Shown piece by piece: positions 25,801 to 35,640 of a stretch of 64,000 nt of DNA. The notes beneath the pieces were generated by a model. That model was not told the DNA's origin, ran no database searches, and saw only the letters and a program-made list of their open reading frames with translations. The position numbers and the translations under genes are program-made. Origin of the DNA: Zantedeschia hybrid cultivar (Eukaryota > Streptophyta > Magnoliopsida > Alismatales > Araceae); the NCBI GenBank assembly GCA_030544215.1, contig JARZZO010000003.1, positions 2,118,001 through 2,182,000 of the forward strand, read 5' to 3'. The stretch's first letter is position 1; every line of letters starts with the position of its first letter.

Positions 25801-28800
25801 AACATGCATTTCATTCTCTTGTTGTACACTTTTGGAGCTTAACCAGTTCACCTTTTCCCTGAACTCTAGCAATTCCATAATTCTAGGAATGACGTCCTGC
25901 TTTACAAACAGATGCAAGGGCTCTGAGTGACTGTGACCCAAACATTCTGAGTGGAAAATAGCCTCTCGTAAGTAGTTCTCTGACAAATTTAGCTGCTCTG
26001 TAGCTTCTCCATACATCTGAAGGAGTGAAGTAATCAAAGTTCCCAGATACATTAGCAGTTGCTTAATTGAGCAAATCTCCATCTTGTCCGACTTAACAAT
26101 AACCCCAATATTTCCAACTAACTCACGAACAACAAATTGAGACATGTTCATATCCCAGTTCTCAACCTCCTCAGCCAATGCACGGCATCCTCTGTTGAGT
26201 TCATCAAAATCCTGATCTCTTCTCATCAACAATGATCTAAGCTCATCTATCATAGAATTATTTTCTTCCAAACATTTAGCTAAATCGGCACATTGTTCTT
26301 TCAGTTCCTCCTTCTCTTGGTTTCTTAGTGCAAGCTCTGATTCGAGTTCACCCTTTGCAGAATGAAGCAGCACTTGCTCATTCAAAAGCTTATTCAACTC
26401 ATCAATGAGTAATTCAAAGTCCACTGGAGGAAGCTGTTGCATTCCCTCAGCCTTCACCTCCCCTGAATTCTCACAATGGTCAAGTACAGGTTTCTCCAAA
26501 TTTCCAGAATAGTCCCTGATGAGTTTGGCACAGCTGCTATGAATTCTACACAATATCCTATTAGTAGACTCCTGGGTTTCACACAGGCAAGCATAAGTTC
26601 GATATAGTTCATCATAAGAATTATGGCTTCTGTCCCGATCCAGACAGGCTGCTTCAAGCTTCTCTTGCAAACCCTCAACCATTTTAGTCACAGCATTTAC
26701 CGAAGAAGTGAGATGAGAATCGACATCCAAATTACCAACTGCCAACAGTCCGGTATATGCATCAAGCTTCTGAGATGACCCTGAAATCACATCCTTCATA
26801 ATGTTTATTTCCTTCCCAAGAGCATCTGCCACATCATTTACTTCTTTCTGTAATGATTCTATCTGGTCTAAGAATCTTCCAGCCGTTTCATCAGCAGTCT
26901 GCCATGTATTCTCCAACTGGTGTTGTATAGTATCCATACTCAGTTCATATTCAGCCAGCTTCACACCAAGTTCATCAATAGTTCTTTGGAGTTTGCTATT
27001 TTGAACTGTTAATGCCTCACATTCCACCTCAAACTTTCTGGCAATGTGCATATTATCCCGCTCTTTCTTCCAAAGAACCTTTGACGTCTCTACATCCAAG
27101 GCCATCTGCTTCAAAAGAGCTTGCAGATTATGTACTTGTTCCTTTGAGAAGTTATATGAACCTGAATCTGCTGACTTCTCTCTTTCAACCAAAGGCACCT
27201 CATCTGGTACTATGTTGTCATGATGAGCTTTTGATTCAAAGGCTAGAATCAGCTTTGATACTCCAGAAGTTGCTGCCCTGCTTCCTGATTTAACCAAGGC
27301 AAGATGCTGTTCATGCATACCCAGAATTGCCTTCTCAAGGTTCTGCAACATTTCCTCAGCTTCAACCAAATGCCCTTTCAAGACATACAGATCAGCAGGT
27401 TCACTAGGATCATTTTCTTCAACCTGCCCAAAAGATCTCTGTCCAAGATAGGGGTCTACCAACTTGTCCGCCTTGTCAACAACAACTTCCCCCACACAAG
27501 TACCATGGCTTGTATGAGAATCTCCATTTGCATTGTTGCAAACCATGCTACCAATAATAGAATTTTTTGCATGATCCCCAAATCTCTGAGCCTGAGCAAG
27601 TAGCTCCTGAAAACCATTCTCAAGCTCTTTCACCTTTGATTTATGTATATCCAAATAGCTTAATAGATAGATATTTTCCTCGGTGAGTTTCTCAACAGAT
27701 ACCATTGTTTCTTTTAAGTCTCCCTCTAGTTCCACCACCTTGTCAAGTGCAGCAGATAACTGATCCTTTTGTTCTGAGAGTGCAGAAACAAGTATCATGT
27801 TGTCATTAACCAAGAAATCTCTCTCTGCCTTAAGCTTGCTGATGTCTTCGGTGCCTGAAAGGATTTGCACTGCCAAGCTAGAATTTTCCATCTGCAATTG
27901 CATCATTAGACCCTTGCAGTCAGCCAATTCCACTGACAACTCCATAGATTCCTTTTTGGACAGTTCCAGTTCATTCTGCAATTCACAGATCCTGGCACTT
28001 AGTTCCTCTATTTGCACTGCTGATTGCTCTTTTTCTGTCTTAAGCTTCTGTGTCTCCTCTGTTCCAGAAAGGATTTCCACTGTTAACTGGGAATTTTCAA
28101 TCTGCAATCTGCCCACCACAGTTTTGCAGCCAGCCAGTTCTGCTTGTAACTTCTCTGACTCTTTTTGTGACAGTTCCATTTCATTCTGCAATTCCAAGGC
28201 CTTGGCACTGAGCCCCTCAATTTCACCTCCAGCAGAGAGGTATTGTATCTCGAGATCTTTGTTGTTGGAAAGCATGACCTGGAGCTCAGTTCTACATTGA
28301 TCAAGCTCTTCATGAATGCCTAAATTTTTTTCCTCGGTCTCCTGAACTAAACACTGGAGCCTGGAAACCTCATCAGACAATTCCAGATCCTTTTCTACTT
28401 GTTTGTCAATCTGTTCAGTAATCTGCAACTGGAGAAAATCCTTTGAGATGGTAGCCATATAAAGATGCCTTTTGAGAATCTCCATTGAGTCCTCCATATT
28501 CCATGCACATGTTCTGGGAATAGAACTTGTTGACTTCATTAAAAAAGTTCCTTCACCTCGAAATAAGTCTTCTACATCCTCCCTCGCTAGAATACGATGT
28601 CCCATTACATCTTCACTCATGTGCTCACCCTCGAGCATAGTAGACTGTCTATAAGGATCTATATCCTTACTTTTCTCTGCATAAGATTCCTCTATCCCTT
28701 CTGTATCTGCTAGAACAATAGCATCTTCTTTTTCTCTCTTGGTAATATGTTGGGCTGTAGACCTGCTGTCCAAACATTCATCAGAAGAAGGTCCTTCCCC

Positions 28801-29995
28801 ATGTACAACAGCCAGCTCAACTTTGTGAATTGTTTCCACAGGGAGTTGATTAGCATCTGCAACTTCACCAAGTCTAAGTTTGACACAGGCATCCATATCT
28901 TCACCCCTCATTTCTGCATCCACAATACCATTCCTTGATGCAAAAAATTGTTCATCCCTCTGATTCTCCATTCTTAAGACTTGAAACCCCTCTCGTTCTG
29001 TGCTAATCCCTGGAGAATTAATAGCAAGAACATCCTCTGTCATCCTCTCTGCACCTACCCTCTCTGATGTAGACATGTCGTCATCTGCCTTATCAGCTCC
29101 TTCTGCTGGAAGAGGCAAACCATCTTCCCCCTCAATCACTTGAAGTCTCGGTCTTGCACTTGCAGGCCCTGGAACATCCTCTTTCACTCCAAGGGGCGCA
29201 CTGATGCCGACTTCATCTTGTACACTTTCTGAAGCCCCCACTTCAGAGTTTTCACCACCGTTGTCGACACTTCTACTGCACTCTTTCATACCCGAATGAT
29301 CAGCATCCTGCATTGCCCCTAAGCATCATCAAATGAGAATCAAATTATACATTCAATCCAACTTACGCTGCCTATCTACTCCTTGGAGTTCCTTCAAGCA
29401 AAGCTCTCAGTCTTTACCTGGTCCGCTGTCTGACAAGGCCCGTCCTCCCCCTTCCCGGATGGCAGATCTCGAGGATCTCCCGAATCCTTCAGCTCCTCCA
29501 TTGTTCCATTGGCTTCTCCAGCAGAGCTCGAGGGCAGAAACTCGTCAGGCGACTGCCCCTCTCCGACTGCGGCATCAGAGCCACCTTCAGCTAGAGTGAC
29601 CAGCAACTTGGTTACTGGCAGCACCGCCTGATCACCCGTAGCTGCATCAGCCTCCACGGAGTTCTCTGTGTGGGACTCTTTCGTCAACTCTGCATCCACT
29701 GAAGAATCGTGGAGGACTATTTCAGCATCGCGGCCCTCATACTGCTTTCCGGCCTTCGGGGAGGACTTCCCATGGCTGCTGCTAGTACTGCTGCTGGTGG
29801 CTTTATGATCCTTCTTTTGTCTAAACTGTTGGAGCTGAATTCCCCACGGAAAACAATAAAAAAATAGCAAATTTTCAGTCCACAAAATCGTAAACAAACA
29901 ACATAAATACCAAATGCAAGGACCTAAAAAGGAAAAGACAGCACCTTTTTCCTGCCGGCAGCCAACAGATCGGTCCTGTTCTTGCTCTTCTCCAT
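13898..29995 (-). CDS. Giant tail-anchored coiled-coil protein, At4g31570/TNO1-like
   Basis: Eight coding exons join in phase to 8418 bases, giving about 2805 residues: 29995-29945, 29834-29418, 29307-23230, 19885-19018, 18603-17918, 14448-14313, 14166-14085 and 13997-13898. All donors are GT and all acceptors AG. The start MEKSKNRTDLLAAGRKK is a basic segment. An acidic, Ser-rich region follows, then long heptad-patterned coiled coil from about residue 430 to 2640, including two copies of a KGKGLV motif (about residues 1362 and 1923). The C-terminus has the conserved block HGFKSLTTS, then ADRIDGLW, RLLMRQP and a final hydrophobic segment (LGLIIYWVALHALLA), read as a tail anchor. I match this architecture from memory to plant At4g31570-like proteins, related to the SYP41-interacting TGN protein TNO1. 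A tethering role at Golgi/TGN membranes is inference. Confidence 0.9.
14085..14166 (-). CDS. Coiled-coil gene, exon 7
   Basis: This 82-base exon follows TTCTGAAG and ends CTATG|GTAGGC. It encodes HGFKSLTTSKIIPR and ADRIDGLW, the best conserved part of the C-terminus. It is easily missed because it is so short. Confidence 0.85.
14313..14448 (-). CDS. Coiled-coil gene, exon 6
   Basis: It is bounded by CATGCAG and AAAG|GTGAGA, 136 bases. It encodes NSDQVAVAIDLEQDNS and a run of acidic residues (DDEDDDK), the region preceding the membrane anchor in this family. Confidence 0.85.
15786..16146 (-). mobile_element. RTE-clade LINE, 3' end with C-terminal RT remnant
   Basis: Read on the minus strand, a 105-codon frame contains KIRKDKIRNECI, RENRLRWFGHVRHRP and GRPKMRWLDVVRKDM, the hallmark C-terminal end of plant RTE-type reverse transcriptases. 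It is followed by GATGGGATAAGGC and a (GAT)n tail (plus-strand ATC repeat at 15792-15813), the usual RTE 3' end. It is a 5'-truncated copy inside intron 5 of the coiled-coil gene, in the gene's own orientation. Confidence 0.85.
16190..16850 (+). repeat. Pair of diverged direct repeats, possible TRIM relic
   Basis: Two segments about 363 bases apart share GAG(A/G)TATTGTCC(A/G)(T/C)TTT and a later GGTAGCC..TTTCCTAT(A/G)GG block followed by CTTCT(G/A)TCC. The second copy reads ATTGTCCGCTTTGGACC, a phrase I know from LTRs of several plants. The pair could be the two LTRs of a very short element or a tandem duplication. It lies in an intron of the coiled-coil gene. Confidence 0.45.
17918..18603 (-). 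CDS. Coiled-coil gene, exon 5
   Basis: It starts after GATGCAG, completing the split codon from exon 4 as E (EIEGLMQAL). It ends at CCTATA|GTACAT, so the protein reads EVEPI and then INQR from exon 6, matching a junction I remember in homologues. Confidence 0.85.
18682..18985. mobile_element. Intronic foldback MITE, hAT-like, with perfect 8-bp TSD
   Basis: The element proper is 18690-18977. TAATTATG stands directly outside both ends (18682-18689 and 18978-18985), and an 8-bp duplication is characteristic of hAT elements. Terminal repeats start GAGTAAAACTTGCTGCA, and the inversion continues inward through CAGCCGGTATTACGCCGGCTG, itself a palindrome, and a TACATGGCCGTACAGTCC segment. The whole element is therefore a nested foldback without coding capacity. 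It lies in intron 4 of the coiled-coil gene. A relative is at 33687-34077. Confidence 0.88.
19018..19885 (-). CDS. Coiled-coil gene, exon 4
   Basis: It opens after CTTTAG with DVSFSTDGLSEVD and ends GATCAAG|GTAAGT, a consensus donor, leaving phase 1. It continues the coiled coil. The first in-frame ATG (19822) is internal and not a start. Confidence 0.88.
20400..21780. repeat. Intron 3 segment with short tandem duplications
   Basis: Inside the 3.3-kb intron, ATTCAATGAATAAGGAC occurs twice near 20935-20995. A unit of about 34 bases containing AGCAGGGAGA(G/C)CCATCATGGA occurs twice at about 21027-21090. Open frames here are short and lack domains. Confidence 0.6.
21785..22700 (-). mobile_element. 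Decayed RTE-type LINE remnant
   Basis: The plus-strand text CATCATAAAGCCCTGTCCCA followed by CTGGGGTCAGCT corresponds to the same minus-strand RTE 3' end seen at 15792-15850. Further right, 22440-22680 has the TC-rich, GATATCCTCA-containing character of RTE coding sequence read backwards. No continuous frame survives. Boundaries are approximate. Confidence 0.4.
22787..22845. repeat. (CT)n microsatellite, about 29 units
   Basis: An uninterrupted CT tract within intron 3 of the coiled-coil gene, about 390 bases from the donor of exon 3. Confidence 0.95.
23230..29307 (-). CDS. Coiled-coil gene, exon 3 (6.1 kb)
   Basis: This single exon gives 2026 residues, most of the coiled coil. I set its start at 29307, after AATGCAG, because only that acceptor keeps phase with exon 2; the ATG at 29313 then falls in the intron and is not used. 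The exon ends GCGAG|GTAATT. The residues are dominated by E, K, L, S and Q with heptad spacing and few prolines. Confidence 0.92.
24684..24935 (-). repeat. Three in-frame 84-bp tandem repeats in the coiled coil
   Basis: The motif SLLSDLEASKEKI and its continuation LVTFR-EN recur three times at a spacing of exactly 84 bases (plus-strand marker GATGCTTCC at 24737, 24821 and 24905). Each unit is 28 residues, or four heptads, around residues 1615-1698 of the protein. Confidence 0.93.
27800..28215 (-). repeat. Internal 70-residue duplication in the coiled coil
   Basis: Two adjacent blocks share the order LQNE-ELS-KES, ADCK/AGCK, then LQ-EN and ILSGTE followed by KLK. They begin at about residues 528 and 598, a spacing of 70 residues or ten heptads. 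Confidence 0.88.
29418..29834 (-). CDS. Coiled-coil gene, exon 2
   Basis: It is bounded by ATTCAG|CTCC and CCAG|GTAAAG, 417 bases, phase 0 at both ends. It encodes a low-complexity acidic and Ser-rich stretch that is probably disordered. Confidence 0.88.
29945..29995 (-). CDS. Coiled-coil gene, exon 1 (start codon)
   Basis: ATG at 29995-29993 opens exactly 17 codons and the exon ends AAAAAG|GTGCTG. The segment is basic and continues in exon 2 as LQQFRQKK, the N-terminal signature I associate with this family; that supports the start. Confidence 0.85.
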
Positions 29996-30470
29996 CGGAT
30001 CCCCCGACGAAAGGGCAGAAACAGACCCAGAGATCAACGCCCCCCCTCAATATTCAGTATAAACAAAACCTACCAATTCCAATACCAGCATCATACGACG
30101 CACAAAAAATGCTGATCCCATCGAAATCGCCACGATATCCAGATACAAAAGATGGTGGAAAAACACAAAAGAGGAGAATTCTCAGAACCCTAAGATTCGG
30201 ACGACGCGGGAAAGCCAGATCTCCACCAAAGAATTCGTAGAAAAATCCGAAAAGGGTGGAACAAAGAGGACAAGCATGCGCACCTGGATTAAATTAGATA
30301 GGAAAAGGGATAGAGCGACGGCAACACTCGGATTCCCGCGAATCTCCTATTCTTCTCGCCGTCGTCTTCTTCCCGTCGGTTGCTTCCCCTTTTGGAGGAG
30401 GTAGCGGGGAAGAGAAGAGGGAGTTGGAAATATTTTAATGTTCTATTTGTATAGTTCATGTTCTCAGATC
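29996..30470 (-). promoter_or_regulatory. 5' UTR and probable promoter of the coiled-coil gene
   Basis: On the minus strand, CTATACAAATAG (30443-30454) is a possible TATA box. A pyrimidine-rich leader (ACTCCCTCTTCTCTTCCCC) follows about 25-40 bases downstream, as often seen at plant transcription starts. A CAG|GTGCGC donor-like site near 30285 and an acceptor-like tract before the ATG suggest an intron in the 5' UTR. None of this is proven by sequence alone. Confidence 0.4.
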
Positions 30471-30539
30471 TGACGGCAGCGTAATTTCCTCCCGACAATG
30501 AGGAAAACATGTTTTTAGTCATTTCTCACCTCTTACTCT

Positions 30540-31420
30540 CTCATAATTTGCTGTTGTATTTTTATTTCAGTTTTTTCTTAGGTGTTATTTGATGCGCGGT
30601 AAAATAATCTATATTTTTAGTATTTGATAAATAATGAATATTTGAATTTTAAAATGATATTATCCTTCTGATTTTGATTTTAAATTTAGAATTTCATAAG
30701 TGAAAAAATTGAAATTGAAAGACTGCGACATTTACAGCACATTAAACGACACCTCACTTTTTACATTTTAGTCTCTTTATTTTGATCGCTTTTGAAAATA
30801 AACAATTCCTAGTATTTTATTTATCTCATAAAAATGATTCATTACTCTCTTTTTGCTTAAAAAAGGACCCTTTTCTTGGAGAACTCCCTTTTTCAAAATA
30901 TTTAAGGTCCTTTTTTAATTTTATGAAGAATTCCTTGCGTTATTTCTTTCATGTCCCATACTTCTAGTAAGAATATTTTGTGAATATTCCAGTATATTTT
31001 TTTATGATTTCTAGTTAGAGGGACTTTTTATGATGGTTAAAAAAATTTAGAGGGTTTAAAATAATATGAAAATTATAGGATATACTAAAAATTGAAAGCT
31101 TGTAGATATTGAAAAATAAAAAATTCAGAAAAAACTTCTGCTGAAAATGCATGCGAAGAAATGCTCTTATAGTCAATGCAACGTAAACCTAGGAGTTTTT
31201 ATAAAAATCACAATTTAATCACACTTTTTCATCTTAAAATAGTTTTTATGAACAATTCTCAAATTTATCGAAAGAATCTTTATAATCTTCATAAATTCAA
31301 AAATAGTGAGTTAGTCACAATTTAATCATGTATTTTTTAAGAAAAATATGCCTTTAGGAAAGAAAGTCACTCATTTTCATAATATATATTCTTAAATTTT
31401 TATATTATGTTTTAAAATTA
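30540..31420. other. AT-rich intergenic DNA, nothing assigned
   Basis: Upstream of the coiled-coil gene. No open frame of note, no repeat shared with the rest of the window was seen. Confidence 0.6.
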
Positions 31421-32620
31421 TATTTTATATATTATCAAATTAACATACCTTTGACAATTTTTTTAATGAAGTTTTCACATTTTGTGCCGACTTGGATTTT
31501 TTTTTTCTGAATTCCAACTTGAGGACAATATTGCTTATAGTATGTGATGCTTCCAAGGCGATCACTATCGGATTTCGGACGCAGAATTCGAATACCAACC
31601 AGTGACCGAGCGCCGAGAGGATCCAAAGCCGAGGGGGAGTCGGGGATGAAAGACCTTTCTACTGTAGAGAAAAAATCGTCAGCAGGGTCCCTGGATCTTA
31701 GCCTGGGAAAACCCTCCGATGGTTAAGCTAGTCACTAATTTAATGAGAGACTCTTTGTATTTAGAGAAAGAGATGAAGGCTTAATAGCTTTTGTATCTTT
31801 ACTGTAGCAAATAGTGTTTCTTTAATAGTGGGGGATGAGGGTTTCTTTCCGGTGGCAGTCGATGTAGGACTATGCCTGAGATGAAATTTCGAGAATACCT
31901 TGAGTTAGCGAGCCGAAAGCCCATGAGCGGCCGAATGAGACGGGTTGGACCCGTCTCAGCCCTTTACGCACCTGGGCCAAGTTCGAGTGACTCATACTCG
32001 CCATATCGAGTGTGCCGGACCCTCGTTGACCTAATAAGCATTTGGAGTGGATTCATCTCGGCCCAATACGAACCTGGACCGCCGATAACGAACGAATGTT
32101 GTTCGGCCTATTCTTGAATTGGGATTGGGTCCAGTTGAATTTTTGCCCCATCGATATGCATTTTACTATTCATTGCCACATTCACCAAGCCATCGGATCA
32201 ATAAATTTAAAGCCTAGTGCCATTTAACGTGTGCTCTCTAATCAAGTGGTGGGTCAACATCTAATGAGTGTTACTAGAAGATGCGATATGCTTAGATTTT
32301 AAGTAGAACCTTTCACGATTTTGAAAGTATATTTTATACATTACCAAATTAACATATCTTTCATGATTTTTTTCACAAAGTTTTCATATTTTGTGTCAAT
32401 CTAAGATTTTTTCCTCAAATCAATTTTTCCCAACTTTTTTGACGGCATTACTTATACCATGCATTTTACTATTCATTGCCACATTTGCCAAGCCATCCTA
32501 TCAATAAATTAAAAGCCTAGTGCCATTTAATGGGTGCTTTCTAATCAAGTGGTGGGACAGCACCTAATGAGTGTGCTAGAAAATGTGGTACGCTAAGCTT
32601 TTAAATAAGACTATGGTACA
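31421..32620. repeat. Tandem duplication of about 300 bp, first copy split by an LTR
   Basis: Copy 1 (31421-32328) and copy 2 (32329-32620) share the same order of landmarks: CAAATTAACATA, AAGTTTTCA-ATTTTGTG, CTTATA, GCATTTTACTATTCATTGCC and CTAATCAAGTGGTGGG. Copy 1 is longer by about 610 bases because a solo LTR lies in it. Copy 2 has no such insertion. Confidence 0.85.
31540..32158 (-). mobile_element. Solo LTR with near-perfect TSD, empty site preserved nearby
   Basis: The LTR proper is 31545-32153, starting TGATGC and ending CCCCATCG (one change from the expected CA end). It is flanked by GTATG (31540-31544) and ATATG (32154-32158). The second copy of the surrounding tandem repeat has, at 32451-32470, CTTATACCATGCATTTTAC with no insert, which is the pre-insertion arrangement. 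Its AACCCTCCGATGGTTAAGCT block resembles CCCCTCCGACGGTTAAGTT in the solo LTR at 59168-59979, so the two belong to related families in the same orientation. Confidence 0.8.
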
Positions 32621-33458
32621 AGTAAGTCAACTCAAGTTTAGTTTACTTTTGTTTAAGTTAGCAGAGTTCTACTATGTTTAAACTTTGTTCGTTAAATAAT
32701 CAAGCCTAAGTTACATTCTATGATTACTTAATAATGTTTGTTCATTTAAATTTTACCAGCCAGTTTGAGCTACTAAATAAATGAAATAAGTCATTCATCT
32801 CATGTATCTGTATATTGATTAAATTATTAAATATAATATAAATGTATTATAAGCAAACAAGTATACGAACATAACTGTATTGTTAAATAAATATAATAAA
32901 GTTTTAATCGAGCCAGCTCGTGAATGTAAACTAGCCGAGTATATTTATGTGCACTCTCATGCAGCTCATTTATCAAAATTCTACTAAGCTTGGCTTGTTT
33001 ACTTAGTTGAAGGAGTTGAATGGGACTTTTATTTAGTTTATTCACGAGTTGTTTATTGTCGAACATGCCTGTTCACTTACACCCTAGTCAGAATGAAAAT
33101 AACCCACGATGTTTTGCTAGTCTGTATCAAGAACTCAATAGGATCCCATGATACCAGGATTTTCCATAAAAGTTTTGATCTTTCATTTGTCAATTTATTG
33201 ACCTATTAAAATGTTGATGGGACCTATTTCCACTAACCATGTTAGTGTAGGTGTGGTTGCATCCTGTCTAATCCTACCCACAAACACTTTAGATAATAAA
33301 ATACGGACTTTGATTAAAAAAAGATAATAAAATACGGACGCTAATGTTGAAAAATACCTAAAACGACATTAGTTTGAAATTTGAAAAAGAAATTTACTAA
33401 AAAAACAGGGAAGAAACGAATATAAAGAACACGGCATCTAATGATGATCTTTAATGTC

Positions 33459-33490
<32 letters not shown>

Positions 33491-33686
33491 TAGCTATAAC
33501 ATACATCTTTCCTTCTTACCCAAAGGAATCTTTAACGGACTCACTTATTGGGCCCCGTCGTTCATAACGTATTTGGGCCTTCGATGTTAAGCACGAACAC
33601 TACTGCGCCGAGCCTTGTTTCCTTTTGGGCTAAAGCCGGCACGTGCTACTTTCATCTTCGGTTTTCCTCAAACCAGCAATTTCGGT
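32621..33686. other. AT-rich intergenic DNA
   Basis: Nothing assigned apart from an (AT)n-(AG)n microsatellite at about 33459-33491. Confidence 0.55.
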
Positions 33687-34077
33687 TAGTGAAATGCTTG
33701 CTGCAAATGTCTCTCCAATGACAATGAGGTATTGCAGTGGATAAAAGAAATTTTCTTTTTTTTTCTTTTTTTTTTAGGTCAGCCCTGAGGTGTCTTACCC
33801 GGATATACAGTGCAATGCCCGATTGGACGATTAAAGAAAATCTAAAAAATAAAAAATTGTTATTGGGTTTTGTCCATTAAGAGATATTTTTCACTGTTCA
33901 TTAGGTGGTTTTTTGTTTTTCGGATTTCTTTGGGTCGTCCAACCGGACATTGCACTGTATGGCCAGGTAAGAGACCTTGGGGCCGACTTTGAAAAAATTC
34001 AATTTTTTTCCCTTTTACCCACTGCAATGCCCTCAATGCACTAGAGGGGAGAGGGGGCATTACAACAAGTATTACTC
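33687..34077. mobile_element. Foldback MITE related to the intronic one at 18690
   Basis: The right end, read inward on the minus strand, starts GAGTAATACTTGTTGTAATG and matches the left end (AGTGAAATGCTTGCTGCAAATG), and both resemble the terminal repeat of the 18690 element. Inside, GTATTGCAGTGG is mirrored by CCACTGCAATGC, and TACAGTGCAATG(C)CCG by its inverse. The minus-strand text CGACCCAAAGAAATCCG and following ACAAAAAACC parallels the corresponding stretch of the intronic element. No clean TSD survives. Confidence 0.68.
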
Positions 34078-34626
34078 TTTTGACAATTCGCCTTCAGTTT
34101 AAGAAGGTTGAATACAATAAAGGAGTCAACTTTATTAATCCAAACCTGTGATAATATTTAATTAGTTTTAAATGATTAAGTATCACATTAATTAATTAAT
34201 AATCTGATTTAGGTTAAAGAATACTACAAATATTCATGTATCATCATGTCTTAATGAATAAAAATGCCAGATATACCTGATACGATAATAACCATATCTA
34301 ATATTATCCTTCTTCTTTATTTGACAAGCAATTAATCATTATTTCAAAATTATATTAAAAAAATAAAAAAATAAATGATTAATCAAACTCACTAACTACT
34401 AGTAATCCTTTACATCTTAAACTGAAATCAAATCATCTTTCATCATTATTTACCTTTGAATGGGTGGACAAAGTATCTTTGCAAGAAAAAAATACTTTGT
34501 CAATTCTGAGGCACATTGCATGTATGATTTAATTAATCTTTCACTTCGATAGACTAATGATGCATCTCTATTGTCAGCGCATGATGGAACAAAGTACATT
34601 TTCCATGTGATTCAACTTGTAATCTA
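34078..34626. other. AT-rich intergenic DNA, nothing assigned
   Basis: No gene, repeat or domain recognised. Confidence 0.6.
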
Positions 34627-34759
34627 TCTATACTATACTAATAAACTGCAGTTTCTAAAGCAGCTGACTTGACAAATTATCATTCTTTCCCGCCAAAAAA
34701 TAATATTAAAAAATTCTTATTAACCAAACCCTGTCTAACGTTGGTAGACAGGGTTTGGT
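34627..34759 (+). mobile_element. Possible Helitron 5' end with adjacent perfect hairpin
   Basis: TCTATACTATACTAATAAAC at 34627, preceded by A, resembles the TC-starting 5' termini of plant Helitrons, which insert between A and T. About 96 bases in is a perfect 15-bp hairpin: ACCAAACCCTGTCTA at 34723-34737, a 7-base loop, and its inverse at 34745-34759. The matching 3' end was not found, so the element is unbounded. Confidence 0.35.
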
Positions 34760-34979
34760 AAAACTGTTATTCTCTTCCACGTGGCATCCTCTCCATGTTT
34801 CCCTATTTCATGCTAAAACTGTGTTTTGAAGCTTCACTCTCCATCCTGCTTCTATTTTAAAACTAACGCACATCTAATGCATGCATGCATGCTGCTACTC
34901 CCGAAGCATCACACCCCATACTCCCGAAGCTTGCGGTAGAATACGAATCATCACATCTTGCAATTCCAGAAGCTAACTT

Positions 34980-35640
34980 TTGAAGCTAACACATTTAATG
35001 CATCACACATTTACAGGAAAGATTAAACCTAGCACATTTACAAGAAGGATTAAAGCTAAGCATCACACCCCCACTAACCGCACCTTCACACCCGCCCTGC
35101 TTCAGTTTTGAAGCTGACACGTAGAATAGTACAACATTGGACAAGCTCACAAACTACTTCCATATTTTACAAAAGAATAGCAATAGTATACCAATATTCA
35201 TGTATCACAACTAATAAACAATACACTCCTAAGCTAACCTGTTTCAGTTTTGAAGCTAACACATTTAATGCATCTCATTTACATGAAGGATTAAAGCTAG
35301 CCGTAGAATACAAAGTATCACACTCCCACCAACCGCACCTTCACACCCCCCCTGCTTCAGTTTTGAAGCTAACACGTAGAATAGTATGACATTGGACAAG
35401 CTCACAAACTGCTTCCATATTTTAAAAAAGAATAGCAATAGTATACCAATATTCCTGTATCACAACTAATAAACAATACACTCCTAAACTGCGTTAACAC
35501 AGAAGTACACATCCCATAGTAAGTGGTTATGAGTCTTGCAAAACTTCGTGTCCACGAAATAATTAACAGTTTTGATGCATGCATCATGCAACTCCCGAAG
35601 CTAACCTGCATCAATTTTGAAGATAACACATTTAATGCAT
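34980..35640. repeat. Tandem repeats with a 255-bp period
   Basis: CTGCTTCAGTTTTGAAGCT occurs at 35097 and 35352, and the following 130 bases (through ATTGGACAAGCTCACAAACT and AACAATACACTCCTAA) are nearly the same in both. Partial units carrying TTGAAG(C/A)TAACACATTTAATGCA occur on either side. Confidence 0.85.

Noticed and set aside
25532..28300. Plus-strand frames such as 25532-25930 and 27797-28300
   Set aside because: They are antisense shadows of the coiled-coil exon, Ser/Leu/Cys-rich as expected from reversed Glu/Lys/Leu codons.
29308..29313. ATG at 29313 as the start of the long coiled-coil protein
   Set aside because: It lies in the intron by phase. Exons 1 and 2 supply the family-type N-terminus and join in frame at 29307.
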